From assembly GCF_000521215.1 (NCBI RefSeq), contig NZ_KI928927.1, positions 467,258 to 507,558 of the forward strand: a DNA stretch of 40,301 nucleotides, in the 5' to 3' direction. This stretch comes from Labrenzia sp. DG1229. GTDB lineage: Bacteria; Pseudomonadota; Alphaproteobacteria; Rhizobiales; Stappiaceae. Each line of letters begins with the position of its first letter. The stretch's first letter is position 1. Made by a program: the position numbers and the translations under genes. Below are positions 7,418-15,989 of this stretch, piece after piece. The notes below the pieces were generated by a model. The model saw nothing but the letters and a program-made list of their open reading frames with translations. It was not told where the DNA came from and did not search any database.

Positions 7418-8410
7418 TCAGGTGTCAAATTGTGTTCCGGCGCCAGCAGCCTCTGCCCGCTGACGCGCAAATGTCGCAATCGCCGTGTCCTGGACGCCTG
7501 TTCCAGTCAGATCGCAAATCGTAAGATCCTCGGGCCTTTTCCGGCCGACAGACTTGCCTGCAACGATGTCACCGAGTTCATCGAACCTGGTTTCACCCGA
7601 AACAACCCCGGTTGAAATCGCATGATGGAGCTCGCCGAGGAGTTCGGTTTGTGATTGCCGGTCGGGAACGTAAAGATCTGCAAGATCAAGACAGGCAGGT
7701 TCAAGCTCGTTCTTGTGGTGCTGGTCGGATCCCATGGCCGTCACGTGCTGCCCTGAACGCAACCAACGCGCCTTGATCAACGGTTCTGCACTCGGTGTTG
7801 TCGTAACGATCACGTCAGCCTCCGCAACGGCTTTCTCGAGCCTGGCCGTCGGACTGGCTTCAATTCCAAGGAGCTGTGCCATTTCCGTCGCGGTCGCCTC
7901 TGCCTGTGCAATGTCTCGCGCCCAATAGGAAACTCTTTCTATCGGTCGGACAAGGCACAATGCCTGCAGCTGCAGTTTCGCCTGCATCCCGGCCCCCAGA
8001 ATGCAGGCCGTGCTGGCATTTTCCGGTGCAAGATGTCTTGCCGCGACCGCCCCGGCTGCGGCAGTTCTGATATCCGTCAGATAGCCATTGTCCAGGAGCA
8101 GAGCCTCGACCATGCCGGTGCGCGCCGAAAAGAGGATCATCAGGCCCGATGTGCTGGGAAGGCCGTATTTCGGGTTGTCGAAGAAACCGGGAGACATCTT
8201 GATGGCAAAACTTTCGACGCCCGGTACATAAGCGGTCTTGACGTCAACTTCGCCGTTGTGGTCCGGTATTGCCATGGACAGGATCGGCGGCATAACGACA
8301 CCACCCCGGGCCAGCGACGCAAAGCCACGTTCCACACAGTCAACTGCATCGAGATCGAGATGGACAACCTTGCGGAGCTCTGCTTCCGTCAGTAATTTGA
8401 TAGCGGGCAA
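7418..8410 (-). CDS. eutC: EutC, ornithine cyclodeaminase-like ectoine utilization protein
   Basis: A 330-residue member of the ornithine cyclodeaminase/mu-crystallin family with an NAD(P)-binding Rossmann segment (ASTACILGAGMQAKLQLQAL, about 118-137) and the family core (MSPGFFDNPKYGLPSTSG, then VTTTPSAEPLIKARWL). EutC is found with EutA and EutB in clusters that use ectoines, and the trio is thought to convert 5-hydroxyectoine to ectoine; this is family knowledge, not visible here. Start: TTG 8410 directly follows the eutB stop and has a GGGGGAGA ribosome site at good distance, and the protein then starts near the family norm. An ATG at 8443 or 8455 would add 11-15 residues inside eutB. Confidence 0.9.
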   Translation of the reverse strand: MPAIKLLTEAELRKVVHLDLDAVDCVERGFASLARGGVVMPPILSMAIPDHNGEVDVKTAYVPGVESFAIKMSPGFFDNPKYGLPSTSGLMILFSARTGMVEALLLDNGYLTDIRTAAAGAVAARHLAPENASTACILGAGMQAKLQLQALCLVRPIERVSYWARDIAQAEATATEMAQLLGIEASPTARLEKAVAEADVIVTTTPSAEPLIKARWLRSGQHVTAMGSDQHHKNELEPACLDLADLYVPDRQSQTELLGELHHAISTGVVSGETRFDELGDIVAGKSVGRKRPEDLTICDLTGTGVQDTAIATFARQRAEAAGAGTQFDT

Positions 8411-8411
8411 T

Positions 8412-9425
8412 TCAGGTCTCCCCCTCACCAGCAACACCGACATCGACATCCTCACCGGAAATGATGCGCTGATGCATGTTCATGTCGATATTGCATCCGG
8501 ACAGCAATGCCACCGTCGGACCTGAAAGCTTCACCTTGTCGGCTACAAGGGTGGCCAGGCAAACGGCCCCCGATCCTTCAACAACCTGTCGCTCGTGCCA
8601 GTATGCGTGACGTATGCCCGCAGCAATTTCCGCTTCGTTCAAAAGAACGATTTTCTCGACGAGGTCCCGCACAGCATTGAACGTATACCGGTTCTCCAGG
8701 CCGATGCCACCGCCGAGAGAATCCGCCAGCGTCGGCAATTCGGGAACTTGGACCGGATGGCCGGCAGCCTGAGAGGCGGCCATGGCGGCCCCGCGTTCCA
8801 TGGAAACACCGATGATCTTCACATCCGGTTTTCTCGCCTTGATCGCTTCGGCGACGCCGGAAATGAGCCCGCCACCGGAAAGAGGCACGAGAACAGTCTC
8901 CACGTCCGGAACGTCCTCCAGAAGTTCAAGACCCAATGTTCCCTGCCCGGCAATGATGTCCTTGTGGTCAAATGGTGGAAGAAGCGTCATACCCTCTTCA
9001 TCCACCAGTCTGTCGACCTCAACCTGGGCCTCGTCCTGTGAAGACCCTACTATTCGCACTTCGGCACCTTGTGCCCTGATGCCGTCGATCTTGTTTTGCG
9101 GCACGAGGCGGGACATGCAGATGATGCATTTGACGTCCGCCTGTTTTGCAGCATAAGCGAGCCCGCGTCCGTGGTTGCCGGTTGAAACGCCAACGACGCC
9201 GTTTTCCCGGGCCGTTTCATCCAGCGCAAGCACGGAATTGGTAGCGCCGCGCAACTTGAAGCTTCCCGTTTTCTGCAATTGTTCAAGCTTCAGGTGAACC
9301 GGCACGCCGGCCCGTTCGTTCAGGCTCGGGGAATGAACCATCGGGGTGCGCAGGATCCTGTCCGCGATCCGCGCCCGTGCTTCCGTGAAAGTTTCCGGAG
9401 CAAACTGGAAAGAGTTCGAATTCAT
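8412..9425 (-). CDS. eutB: EutB, threonine dehydratase-like PLP enzyme for hydroxyectoine use
   Basis: A 337-residue fold-type II PLP enzyme. The PLP lysine is in TGSFKLRGA (about residue 57), followed by STGNHGRGLAYAA and the phosphate-binding SGGGLISG. These are the hallmarks of serine/threonine dehydratases. In ectoine clusters this protein (EutB) is believed to dehydrate a hydroxyectoine-derived compound and act with the reductase-like EutC. ATG 9425 starts MNSNSFQFAPETF and lies 8 bases from the end of eutA, so all three eut genes are coupled. Confidence 0.93.
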   Translation of the reverse strand: MNSNSFQFAPETFTEARARIADRILRTPMVHSPSLNERAGVPVHLKLEQLQKTGSFKLRGATNSVLALDETARENGVVGVSTGNHGRGLAYAAKQADVKCIICMSRLVPQNKIDGIRAQGAEVRIVGSSQDEAQVEVDRLVDEEGMTLLPPFDHKDIIAGQGTLGLELLEDVPDVETVLVPLSGGGLISGVAEAIKARKPDVKIIGVSMERGAAMAASQAAGHPVQVPELPTLADSLGGGIGLENRYTFNAVRDLVEKIVLLNEAEIAAGIRHAYWHERQVVEGSGAVCLATLVADKVKLSGPTVALLSGCNIDMNMHQRIISGEDVDVGVAGEGET

Positions 9426-9433
9426 GCGATATT

Positions 9434-10216
9434 TCAGACCTTCTCACTTGCAAGATCAAACAAATAGAGTTTTCCAAATTCGGCAGGGCGATGATCGGAA
9501 AGACCGCCCAATCGGGTCAAGAGCCAACTGGCAGCCTGGTTTGACGTCACCACAGGTTTTCCGATGCGGTCCTCGATTTCTGTGATGCTGTCAAGCGCGG
9601 GCAAGGCCGTACACGAAATGAACAGCGCCTGTGCATCCTTCCGATCAGCAGCAACCGCCGCATTGATGATTGTCTGACGGCTGATGCGGGCCATGTCACG
9701 ATCGTCCTCGACACCAAGACAATCGAAGTTGACAACATCCAGTCCCTCACTGGTGAAGAAATCCGCCATCGGCTGGCTCGTGGCGATCGTGTAAGGTGTC
9801 AGAACGGCAATTCGGCGGACGTCGAGTGCCTCAAATGCTCTGATCGCCGCCGCTGTGGGTGTCACAACGGGAATTCCCGGCAGCTCTTTCTGGATTGAAC
9901 TGCGCACTTCATGATCGCCGATTACGACGGTGGCTGCCGTGCAGCTGTAACAAACTGCCTTCAGAGGCGAGACAGGTGCCAATAGTCCGGCAGCCTTGAC
10001 GAGGCGAGGTGCCATCAGCCGCAGGTTGTCGGGCGTGGTCGGGTTTTCAAAGGCGAGCCGGGACACATGGATCGCGACGTCCCTGCCCTGCATCTGCCGA
10101 TAAAGATCCCGTTCGCTGGTCATGTCCGTTGCGAGTGCGACCAGACCGAACCTTGCTGTTTCCGGAGGACCGAAACGGACTTCCTCAGACGATACCGAAG
10201 GCACAACTCTTGCCAT
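9434..10216 (-). CDS. eutA: EutA, maleate isomerase/Asp-Glu racemase-like ectoine utilization protein
   Basis: A 260-residue protein of the maleate isomerase/arylmalonate decarboxylase group. The two catalytic cysteines expected in this superfamily are in CYSCTAATVV (about residue 100-110) and FISCTALPAL (about 205-214). It is the first enzyme gene of the eutABC trio linked to 5-hydroxyectoine use; a role in inverting a stereocentre is a reasonable inference. ATG 10216 (MARVVPSVSSEE) has an AGGAA ribosome site; a longer frame to 10288 would run into the stress-protein gene and lacks support. Confidence 0.9.
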   Translation of the reverse strand: MARVVPSVSSEEVRFGPPETARFGLVALATDMTSERDLYRQMQGRDVAIHVSRLAFENPTTPDNLRLMAPRLVKAAGLLAPVSPLKAVCYSCTAATVVIGDHEVRSSIQKELPGIPVVTPTAAAIRAFEALDVRRIAVLTPYTIATSQPMADFFTSEGLDVVNFDCLGVEDDRDMARISRQTIINAAVAADRKDAQALFISCTALPALDSITEIEDRIGKPVVTSNQAASWLLTRLGGLSDHRPAEFGKLYLFDLASEKV

Positions 10217-10266
10217 TTTGAATTCCTGTGAAGGGAGCCGTTTGACGCGGCGCTTGATTGAGACTG

Positions 10267-10704
10267 CTATACGACCAGAACCGGACAATCCGCCAGGCTG
10301 GTAATCTTGTGCGACACGCTGCCGAGCAGAAATCCCTCGACATCACCAAGACCGCGACTGCCGACAACGATGACGTCAACATCGTGTTCTTCCGCGAATT
10401 TCACAATTGTTCGGGCCGGTTGGCCGACTTTTACGAATGCGCGCACCGTTTCAGTCCCTGCCTGCCTTGCAAACTCCTTCGCCTGCTCGGCGATATCCTT
10501 GGCATAGTCGCGCATGGACTCGTCCGGCGGCGATGGATCATCAGGGCGCACCATCGACATTGACGCTTCAAGCAGGGAGTGGTGCCTGTAGACCGTCAGG
10601 ATCAGCAGATCCGCACTGCAGGAAGACTGAAGACCGACTGCGACATTGAGAGCCTTTTGGGCACCCTGCGACCCGTCGACCGCGACCAGGATGTTTTTGA
10701 ACAT
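10267..10704 (-). CDS. Universal stress protein (UspA family, TeaD-like)
   Basis: A 145-residue single Usp domain. It starts MFKNILVAVDGSQGAQKAL and ends with the ATP-binding motif GSRGLGDVEGFLLGSVSHKI (G-2x-G-9x-G-S type). Usp proteins placed next to ectoine TRAP transporters (TeaD in Halomonas) bind ATP and dampen transporter activity, so a role in controlling UehABC is likely. The frame could start at 10719, overlapping uehC by 4 bases, but ATG 10704 has a GGGGG ribosome site and matches the usual Usp N-terminus. Confidence 0.9.
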   Translation of the reverse strand: MFKNILVAVDGSQGAQKALNVAVGLQSSCSADLLILTVYRHHSLLEASMSMVRPDDPSPPDESMRDYAKDIAEQAKEFARQAGTETVRAFVKVGQPARTIVKFAEEHDVDVIVVGSRGLGDVEGFLLGSVSHKITSLADCPVLVV

Positions 10705-10715
10705 TGTTGCCCCCA

Positions 10716-11999
10716 TCATCGGAAAGCCAGGTCACGCAGGAACAGCGCAATCTGAGGAAAGAAGATCAGCGCAGCGGAGACGCAGAGCAGAATGACCGTG
10801 AACGGAAAAATTCCGCGAATGACATCAATGTAAGGCCGCTTGAATATGGCAATCGCCGTGAAGATGTCACATCCGAAGGGAGGCGTTGCGGAACCGATGG
10901 CAACCTGCAGCGTGATGATCGTGCCCACCAGAACCGGATCTAGTCCCACCGACTTCACGACCGGCGCAAAGATCGGCACCAGTATCAGGATCACCACGAT
11001 CGGATCGACGAACATGCAGCCGATGAAGAATGCAATCGAGATGACAGCCAGGACGCCATGCGGTCCCATCTCCGTAATCCCGATACTCGCCAGGATCTGC
11101 TGTGGCACCTGCGCGAACGAAATTACCCAGGAAAAAGAGGCGCCAGCCCCCACAAGAATGAAGACAACGGCCGTGATCAGTCCGGTGGATTTCGCGATTG
11201 TGTACATTGCCGGCCATTTCAGGGACCTGAACACCACGAATTCGAGGAACACGGCATAGAGCACGCATACGGCCGCAGCTTCCGTCGGGCTGAAGACGCC
11301 ACCGTAAATTCCACCGACGATGATCAGCGGAAACCCGAGTGGCCAGACCGCTCTCCTGACCGCGGCCAACCGCTCTCCCCAACTGGCCTTCGGCTCGGTC
11401 GGGACACCCTTTACCGTCGCATAAATCATGCTGTAGGCGGAAAACAGCACGAGCAGCAGAAGCCCCGGCCCGATACCGGCAATAAACAATTCTGCAATCG
11501 ACGTGCTGGAGATCACGCCATAGATGATCATGCCGATGGACGGCGGGATCAGAAAGGCGATGTCCGAGGCATTTATGATGAGTGCCAGGACAAACGAGTC
11601 CTTGTATCCCGCCTTGAGCATGCGCGGGCGCAGTGGCGAACCAACTGCAACGACAGTCGCCTGGGTCGAGCCGGATACAGCACCAAACAGGGTACAGGCC
11701 GTTGCCGTGCTGACGGCAAGACCACCTTTGAGATGACCGACGAACTTCATGACCATGTCGATCAGTCTGCCGGCAGACTGTCCGCGCGTCATGATGTCTG
11801 CCGCCAGGATGAACATTGGAACTGCGATCAGCGACGCCGGACGGATCCCTGCCATGATTTGCTGAACCATGAAGTCCGTCTTGCCGATATCACCGAACAA
11901 CATCATGAAGCCGGTAAACGTCGCAGCAAGCAACGGTATCATCATGGGAAAGCCGAGCAGCAACAACACGACCATGATCAGAAAAATTGTGAGCGCCAT
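10716..11999 (-). CDS. uehC: TRAP transporter large permease for ectoine/hydroxyectoine (UehC)
   Basis: A 427-residue DctM-family protein with about 11-12 hydrophobic segments. It carries family-typical stretches such as GFPMMIPLLAATFTG, FGAVSGSTQATVVAVGS and IASIGITEMGPHG-like regions. The large TRAP subunit forms the sodium-driven transport path, working with the small subunit UehB and the periplasmic UehA. The neighbouring ectoine-degradation genes indicate ectoine and 5-hydroxyectoine as substrates. The gene starts 20 bases after uehB and ends at the beginning of the stress-protein gene. Confidence 0.95.
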   Translation of the reverse strand: MALTIFLIMVVLLLLGFPMMIPLLAATFTGFMMLFGDIGKTDFMVQQIMAGIRPASLIAVPMFILAADIMTRGQSAGRLIDMVMKFVGHLKGGLAVSTATACTLFGAVSGSTQATVVAVGSPLRPRMLKAGYKDSFVLALIINASDIAFLIPPSIGMIIYGVISSTSIAELFIAGIGPGLLLLVLFSAYSMIYATVKGVPTEPKASWGERLAAVRRAVWPLGFPLIIVGGIYGGVFSPTEAAAVCVLYAVFLEFVVFRSLKWPAMYTIAKSTGLITAVVFILVGAGASFSWVISFAQVPQQILASIGITEMGPHGVLAVISIAFFIGCMFVDPIVVILILVPIFAPVVKSVGLDPVLVGTIITLQVAIGSATPPFGCDIFTAIAIFKRPYIDVIRGIFPFTVILLCVSAALIFFPQIALFLRDLAFR

Positions 12000-12019
12000 C
12001 GGTCCTACCTCGTTAGCCT

Positions 12020-12598
12020 CTAGACTTCGAACTCGTCGTCTTCGTAACCCTCAAGCACCTGGGTCGAGAGGTAGATATCCTTGTCGAAAATGTTCTTGAC
12101 CGCGGTCAGCGCGTACTGGACGCCGGTCATGAAAAACCCGACCGGTACCCATAGAAAAATCCAGAAGACCGGAATGGCCAATGCGGGAAGAACCCGGCCC
12201 GAGGCCGCAACGCTGGTGATGTATCGGATCGCGAAAATGCAGAGCGCGAACATGGCCAGCGAGGTGACGCAGGCGATCAGGATCATCATGACCTTGCGGA
12301 TACGCGCAGGCATCATGTCGAAGATAGCCGACATCCGGATGTGGCGACCCTGCCGCGCGGCGTAACTGATGCCTGCAAACGTGATCAGGATGATCAGAAT
12401 CCGGTTCAGTTCTTCTGAAAAAAACAAGCTGTGCTGAAACACGAACCGGCCAACGACATTGATGACCGTGTTGGCTGCCATCAAAAGAACGCCGAATGCC
12501 AGCATGAAGGATTCAATACGGCTGACTGCCGTATCGAGCACCCCGAGAAAGCCGTTCATCTGATGTTGATTGGTGCTGTTGGGATCGTCGCTTTTCAC
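12020..12598 (-). CDS. uehB: TRAP transporter small permease for ectoine/hydroxyectoine (UehB)
   Basis: A 192-residue DctQ-family subunit with four hydrophobic segments (about 28-50, 64-84, 104-128, 144-166). The usual small-subunit pattern [20 protein letters not shown], then ARQGRHIRM, is present. GTG 12598 was chosen because a GGAGAG ribosome site lies 4-5 bases upstream; the frame is open to 12664 but that extension would cross a strong hairpin and has no ribosome site. It lies 85 bases after uehA, a gap filled by two hairpins, and 20 bases before uehC. Confidence 0.9.
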   Translation of the reverse strand: MKSDDPNSTNQHQMNGFLGVLDTAVSRIESFMLAFGVLLMAANTVINVVGRFVFQHSLFFSEELNRILIILITFAGISYAARQGRHIRMSAIFDMMPARIRKVMMILIACVTSLAMFALCIFAIRYITSVAASGRVLPALAIPVFWIFLWVPVGFFMTGVQYALTAVKNIFDKDIYLSTQVLEGYEDDEFEV

Positions 12599-12624
12599 CG
12601 TTCTCTCCAGCCGGTTCGTGACTT

Positions 12625-12684
12625 GCGGGAGGCTTGCAAACTGCTGCCTCCCGCACCAGAGCACCGGGTCGTTAAGGACCCGGT
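12625..12684 (-). terminator. Two tandem hairpins between uehA and uehB
   Basis: Right after the uehA stop, GACCCGGT (12677-12684) pairs with ACCGGGTC (12663-12670) over a 6-base loop, with the stem touching the stop codon. Then GCGGGAGGC (12625-12633) pairs perfectly with GCCTCCCGC (12646-12654) over a 12-base loop. Neither is followed by a T-run in the minus direction, so they more likely stabilise the uehA message or attenuate transcription than stop it fully. This fits the need for more binding protein than permease. Confidence 0.6.
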
Positions 12685-13694
12685 CAGTCGCGCGTTGCGT
12701 CCAGATCCGCTTTCATCTGGTCGAGAATGGCCTTGCCGCCCTCTCCGGTCATTTCGATGAACTTCGCCTCCACTTCGGCGGCTGCATTCTTGAAACAGGC
12801 CCGTTCTTCGTCCGACAGGACAGTGATGGTCATTTCCGGTTTTGCTTCCTTGATCTTGTCAAGTTCGCTGTCCGCCAGGCTTTTCTGATATCCGACGATG
12901 TAGTCGAAGGCGGATGCGGCGGCGTCCTGAACGACCTTCTGTTCTTCGGCACTCAAACCATCATAGAACTGCTTGTTGGCCATCAGCGCGGTGGTGAAGT
13001 TGTTGTGACCCGCATAGGTGATGTGGTCTGTCACTTCGTAGATCTTGGTGGAAAAGAGGAAGAACGTCGGGTTCTCCTGCCCCTGGATGATGTTGGTCTG
13101 CAAGCCGCCATAGACCTCGCCCCACGGCAACGGTGTCGGCGTGGCACCAAAGGCCTTGTAGGATTCCACCAGCAGCGGATTGGTCATCACGCGAAATTTG
13201 ACTTCATCAAGATCTGCGCAGCTCTTCACGGGCGACTTGGTGGTCATCGCCACTTCGCCTTCCGGATACATGGACAGGAGTTCCAGTCCCTGGTTTGCAT
13301 AAAGACCGACGAAATCCTCGTTGATCGCCTTGGAATTCTTGAAGAAGCGGCCGAGGTGATCCTGATCGGTCGGAAGCAGGTAGGGAACAAAGAACACCTG
13401 TGCTTCGGGGATCAGGGCTCCGGTGAAACCGGGAGACTGGTTGACGAACTGAAGCAGGCCGGCCTGCGTCTGCTCCATGATGTCGGCAGACTCGCCCAGC
13501 GAGCCATAGGGAAACAACGTGATCGTATGATTGGAATTCGCTTCGACGGCTTCCTTGAACTTCGTGGCGTAAACTCCCTGTACGTCCGTCAGGGATTCCT
13601 CAAAGGCGTATTTCCAGTCAGCGGCGTGCGACAGGGTCGCACCGGCAAGAAGCATTGCCGTGCTGGCAAGAAGTGTTCTGAATTTGGTTTTCAT
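12684..13694 (-). CDS. uehA: TRAP transporter periplasmic ectoine/hydroxyectoine-binding protein (UehA)
   Basis: A 336-residue DctP-family binding protein. A signal peptide is clear ([19 protein letters not shown], cut near SHA-ADW, residue 24). Family residues include the conserved Arg in [10 protein letters not shown] and the downstream [19 protein letters not shown] region that lines the ligand site. It captures ectoines in the periplasm and delivers them to UehBC. ATG 13694 has an AGGTC ribosome site; the frame upstream to 13730 lacks one. It is the first gene of the transporter operon, with a 230-base gap to enuR that holds an inverted repeat suitable for EnuR binding. Confidence 0.95.
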   Translation of the reverse strand: MKTKFRTLLASTAMLLAGATLSHAADWKYAFEESLTDVQGVYATKFKEAVEANSNHTITLFPYGSLGESADIMEQTQAGLLQFVNQSPGFTGALIPEAQVFFVPYLLPTDQDHLGRFFKNSKAINEDFVGLYANQGLELLSMYPEGEVAMTTKSPVKSCADLDEVKFRVMTNPLLVESYKAFGATPTPLPWGEVYGGLQTNIIQGQENPTFFLFSTKIYEVTDHITYAGHNNFTTALMANKQFYDGLSAEEQKVVQDAAASAFDYIVGYQKSLADSELDKIKEAKPEMTITVLSDEERACFKNAAAEVEAKFIEMTGEGGKAILDQMKADLDATRD

Positions 13695-13846
13695 GAATTT
13701 GACCTGCTTTTGCTGTTCCCTGGCCAACACGCCTTTTCAGACACACGCAGAGCGTCCGCAGAGATGACGCACAAGGCACATCCCATCGGCACCGGTCCGC
13801 ACGAAAAGACGTGACAGCCGTTCAATTGAATTTCCGGGCTGTTGTT

Positions 13847-13884
13847 ATTGACTCAACTTGAAATGAGGACAATCAAGAGTCAAT
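13847..13884. promoter_or_regulatory. Inverted repeat upstream of uehA, candidate EnuR operator
   Basis: ATTGACTC (13847-13854) and GAGTCAAT (13877-13884) form a perfect 8-bp inverted repeat with a 22-bp spacer, so the half-sites are 30 bp apart, about three helix turns. The repeat lies about 153-190 bases before the uehA start in the only long gap before it, in an AT-rich stretch. The same ATTGAC half-site recurs in the enuR/asnC divergent promoter. Assignment to EnuR is inference. Confidence 0.5.
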
Positions 13885-13924
13885 CAAAACATTAAATCAT
13901 GACAATTTTAACATTTAAACGCAT

Positions 13925-15313
13925 TCAGAATGCCAGCAAGGCAGGCTCCGGAGGACTTTTGTAAAGGCGTGCGATCAGTTGCAGGCCTCGTGCCAGCGCG
14001 TCCTCGTGTATGCCCCCAAGGCAAACGCGGACACTGTGGTTGGCGCTGGTTTCTGAAATGGCGAAAGCGGAGCCCGGTGCCACCGCGACACCTTTCTGCC
14101 TGGCATTGGCGACGAAAGCTTCCTCGGTCCAGGCCCCCGGCAGCGGCAACCAGACGTGCATTCCGTTGGGACTCGCCCCAAACGGGATGCCGTCCAGAAT
14201 CTTTGCCACCATCGCATTTCGCCGCCCCAGCGCGGATTTCTGCCACGACAACAGTTCGTCTGCAGTTCCGTTTTCTATGAAGAGCGAAGCGATTTCCGCC
14301 ATAATGGGCGTTGCCACCCAATCTGTTACCAGGTGACGATTGGCTGCAGCTGACGCCAGCAATTCGGGAACCACGAGATATCCGTGCCGAAGTCCGGGAA
14401 ACAGGCATTTTGTAAAGCTTGTGAAGTAGAACGTCCGCTCGGGCGCGAAGGCCGCGATCGGCGGCGGCCGGTCCGGCTGAATCGGTCCCCATGCGTCGTT
14501 CTCGATAATGGTGAAGTCGTATTTGCGCGCAAGCGCGGCTAGCGCTTCCCGTCGTTCACTTCCCATCATGCGAGCCAGGGGATTCAAGCCACTCGGCATG
14601 ACATAGAGCGACTTCACCGGTTTGGATCTGCAGATTTTTTCGAGTTCGTCCGGCACTATGCCTTCATGATCGAGAGGAATGCCCTCCAGACGCAAATCCA
14701 TGTATCTGGCGAGTGGAATGAGCGTGTGATGACACATGGCCTCCGTCAGCACGAGTTCACCCGCATTCGCCGCCGTCATCAGCGCTGTCGTCATGGCCGG
14801 CGTCGCACCGTTCGTCATGATGATCGAGTCGGGTGCACAGCTGAGGCCGCAGCGTGCCAGCCAGGCAAGGGCCGCCCTCTTGAACGGTTGCAGCGCATTG
14901 GACGGCTTGAACGAGAAGATGGATGTATCAGCCAGAGTGTCAGAAAGTTCGGCAAAAGCCGCGCTCATTCTTTCCCGGTGCACTGGCGCGGTCACGGGTT
15001 TGAGGATCGAAAGATCGACCAGTTGTCCGTCCTGACCTGCCGGGACGAAAGGCCAGTTCGATTTGGCTGGTCCCGAGCTCACAAACGTACCCCGCCCGAC
15101 CTGCCCTTCTATGAGGCCACGCCGGATGAGCTCGTCGTAGGCCCGGCTGATGGTCTGGACACTCAAATCAAGCTGATAGGCAAGTTCACGATGCGTCGGA
15201 AGCCGTTCGCCTACCCTCAGGTCGCCGTTGTCGATCGCATCGGATATCAGGTCGGCGAGCGAGCGGTAGGCGGGACGTGGGATTGTTTCAGGGAAATTCT
15301 TCCATATTGTCAT
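13925..15313 (-). CDS. enuR: MocR-type regulator of ectoine catabolism (EnuR)
   Basis: A 462-residue MocR protein: a GntR-type winged helix (about 13-80, with GERLPTHRELAYQLDLSVQT) joined to an aminotransferase fold-type I domain (about 115-455). The PLP lysine is K302 (FTSFTKCLFPGLRHG), the same residue number I recall for the studied EnuR of Ruegeria pomeroyi; the pyridoxal-binding ENDAWG is at about 271-276. In studied systems EnuR represses the ueh-eut operon and is released when N-alpha-acetyl-diaminobutyrate or diaminobutyrate reacts with its PLP. ATG 15313 starts MTIWKNFPETIPRPAYRSL. It lies just upstream of uehA on the same strand and divergent from the AsnC-type gene 63 bases away. 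Confidence 0.95.
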   Translation of the reverse strand: MTIWKNFPETIPRPAYRSLADLISDAIDNGDLRVGERLPTHRELAYQLDLSVQTISRAYDELIRRGLIEGQVGRGTFVSSGPAKSNWPFVPAGQDGQLVDLSILKPVTAPVHRERMSAAFAELSDTLADTSIFSFKPSNALQPFKRAALAWLARCGLSCAPDSIIMTNGATPAMTTALMTAANAGELVLTEAMCHHTLIPLARYMDLRLEGIPLDHEGIVPDELEKICRSKPVKSLYVMPSGLNPLARMMGSERREALAALARKYDFTIIENDAWGPIQPDRPPPIAAFAPERTFYFTSFTKCLFPGLRHGYLVVPELLASAAANRHLVTDWVATPIMAEIASLFIENGTADELLSWQKSALGRRNAMVAKILDGIPFGASPNGMHVWLPLPGAWTEEAFVANARQKGVAVAPGSAFAISETSANHSVRVCLGGIHEDALARGLQLIARLYKSPPEPALLAF

Positions 15314-15339
15314 GATTTCATACTGACGATTTTCATAAC

Positions 15340-15355
15340 AATTGACAAGTCAATT
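15340..15355. promoter_or_regulatory. Palindrome in the enuR/asnC divergent promoter
   Basis: AATTGACAAGTCAATT is made of 7-bp arms (AATTGAC and GTCAATT) around two bases. It sits midway in the 63-base gap between the divergent starts of enuR (15313) and the AsnC-type gene (15377). Its ATTGAC/GTCAAT halves equal the core of the repeat upstream of uehA, so one regulator may control all three units. Either EnuR or the AsnC-type protein could bind here. Confidence 0.5.
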
Positions 15356-15376
15356 CATCCTGTTCATGGTCGCGCC

Positions 15377-15898
15377 ATGATTGGGCTGAAACTCGACGAC
15401 CGCGACCTGAAGATACTGTCCATCCTGTCCCGGGAAGGCAGATTGGCAAAGGCTGACCTTGCCAAGCGGGTCAACCTGTCACCGACACCGCTTTGGGAAC
15501 GTCTGAAACGCCTTGAAAAAGCCGGGATCATTCGCGGATACAGTGCCGATATTTCCCTGAAGGGGGTTGCCGCCCATATCGAGGTTTTCGTGACTATCGA
15601 GCTTGAAAACCACCGGGCGGAGAGCTTCCAGACATTCGAACGCACGATCAACCAGCATGACGAGATCGTGGCCTGCTGGGCGATCGGGGGCGGGTTCGAC
15701 TATGTTCTGCAAGTCATCACGAAGGATATAGACAGCTACCAGCGCCTGATCGACACACTGCTGGACGGCAGGATCGGTCTTGCCCGCTACTACACCTATG
15801 TCGTGACCAAACCGGTCAAACTTCGCGGTGCTCCACCGTTTGGCATTCTTCTCGGCAATCCGCCCGGAGACGAAGCTGCTGACAGTGACGGCAGTTAA
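15377..15898 (+). CDS. AsnC/Lrp-family regulator of the ectoine cluster (DoeX-like)
   Basis: A 173-residue Lrp/AsnC protein. An N-terminal helix-turn-helix (about 5-55, LAKADLAKRVNLSPTPLWER) is followed by the ligand-sensing RAM domain (about 65-150, with GGGFDYVLQVITKDIDSYQR). Such a gene accompanies ectoine-catabolism clusters (asnC, or doeX in Halomonas) and is viewed as a feast/famine type regulator of them. ATG 15377 (MIGLKLDDRDLKIL) was chosen because it matches the family N-terminus; the frame is open far upstream only because it lies opposite enuR. It starts a plus-strand unit with the dehydrogenase and transaminase genes. Confidence 0.92.
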   Translation: MIGLKLDDRDLKILSILSREGRLAKADLAKRVNLSPTPLWERLKRLEKAGIIRGYSADISLKGVAAHIEVFVTIELENHRAESFQTFERTINQHDEIVACWAIGGGFDYVLQVITKDIDSYQRLIDTLLDGRIGLARYYTYVVTKPVKLRGAPPFGILLGNPPGDEAADSDGS

Positions 15899-15989
15899 AA
15901 GAAGATCGTCTGCCCGAGCGCATGTTTATGGTCGTTTCCTCCGGATCCGCGCTCTTACGATCCGGCCATGAAAACCGGAGGCCGGATCA

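Noticed and set aside
6187..7524. Plus-strand frame of 445 codons opposite doeA
   Set aside because: doeA on the minus strand has clear family motifs and operon context; the plus frame shows none.
14666..15376. Long plus-strand extension in frame with the AsnC-type gene
   Set aside because: It is antisense to enuR and has no similarity to regulators; the family N-terminus begins at 15377.
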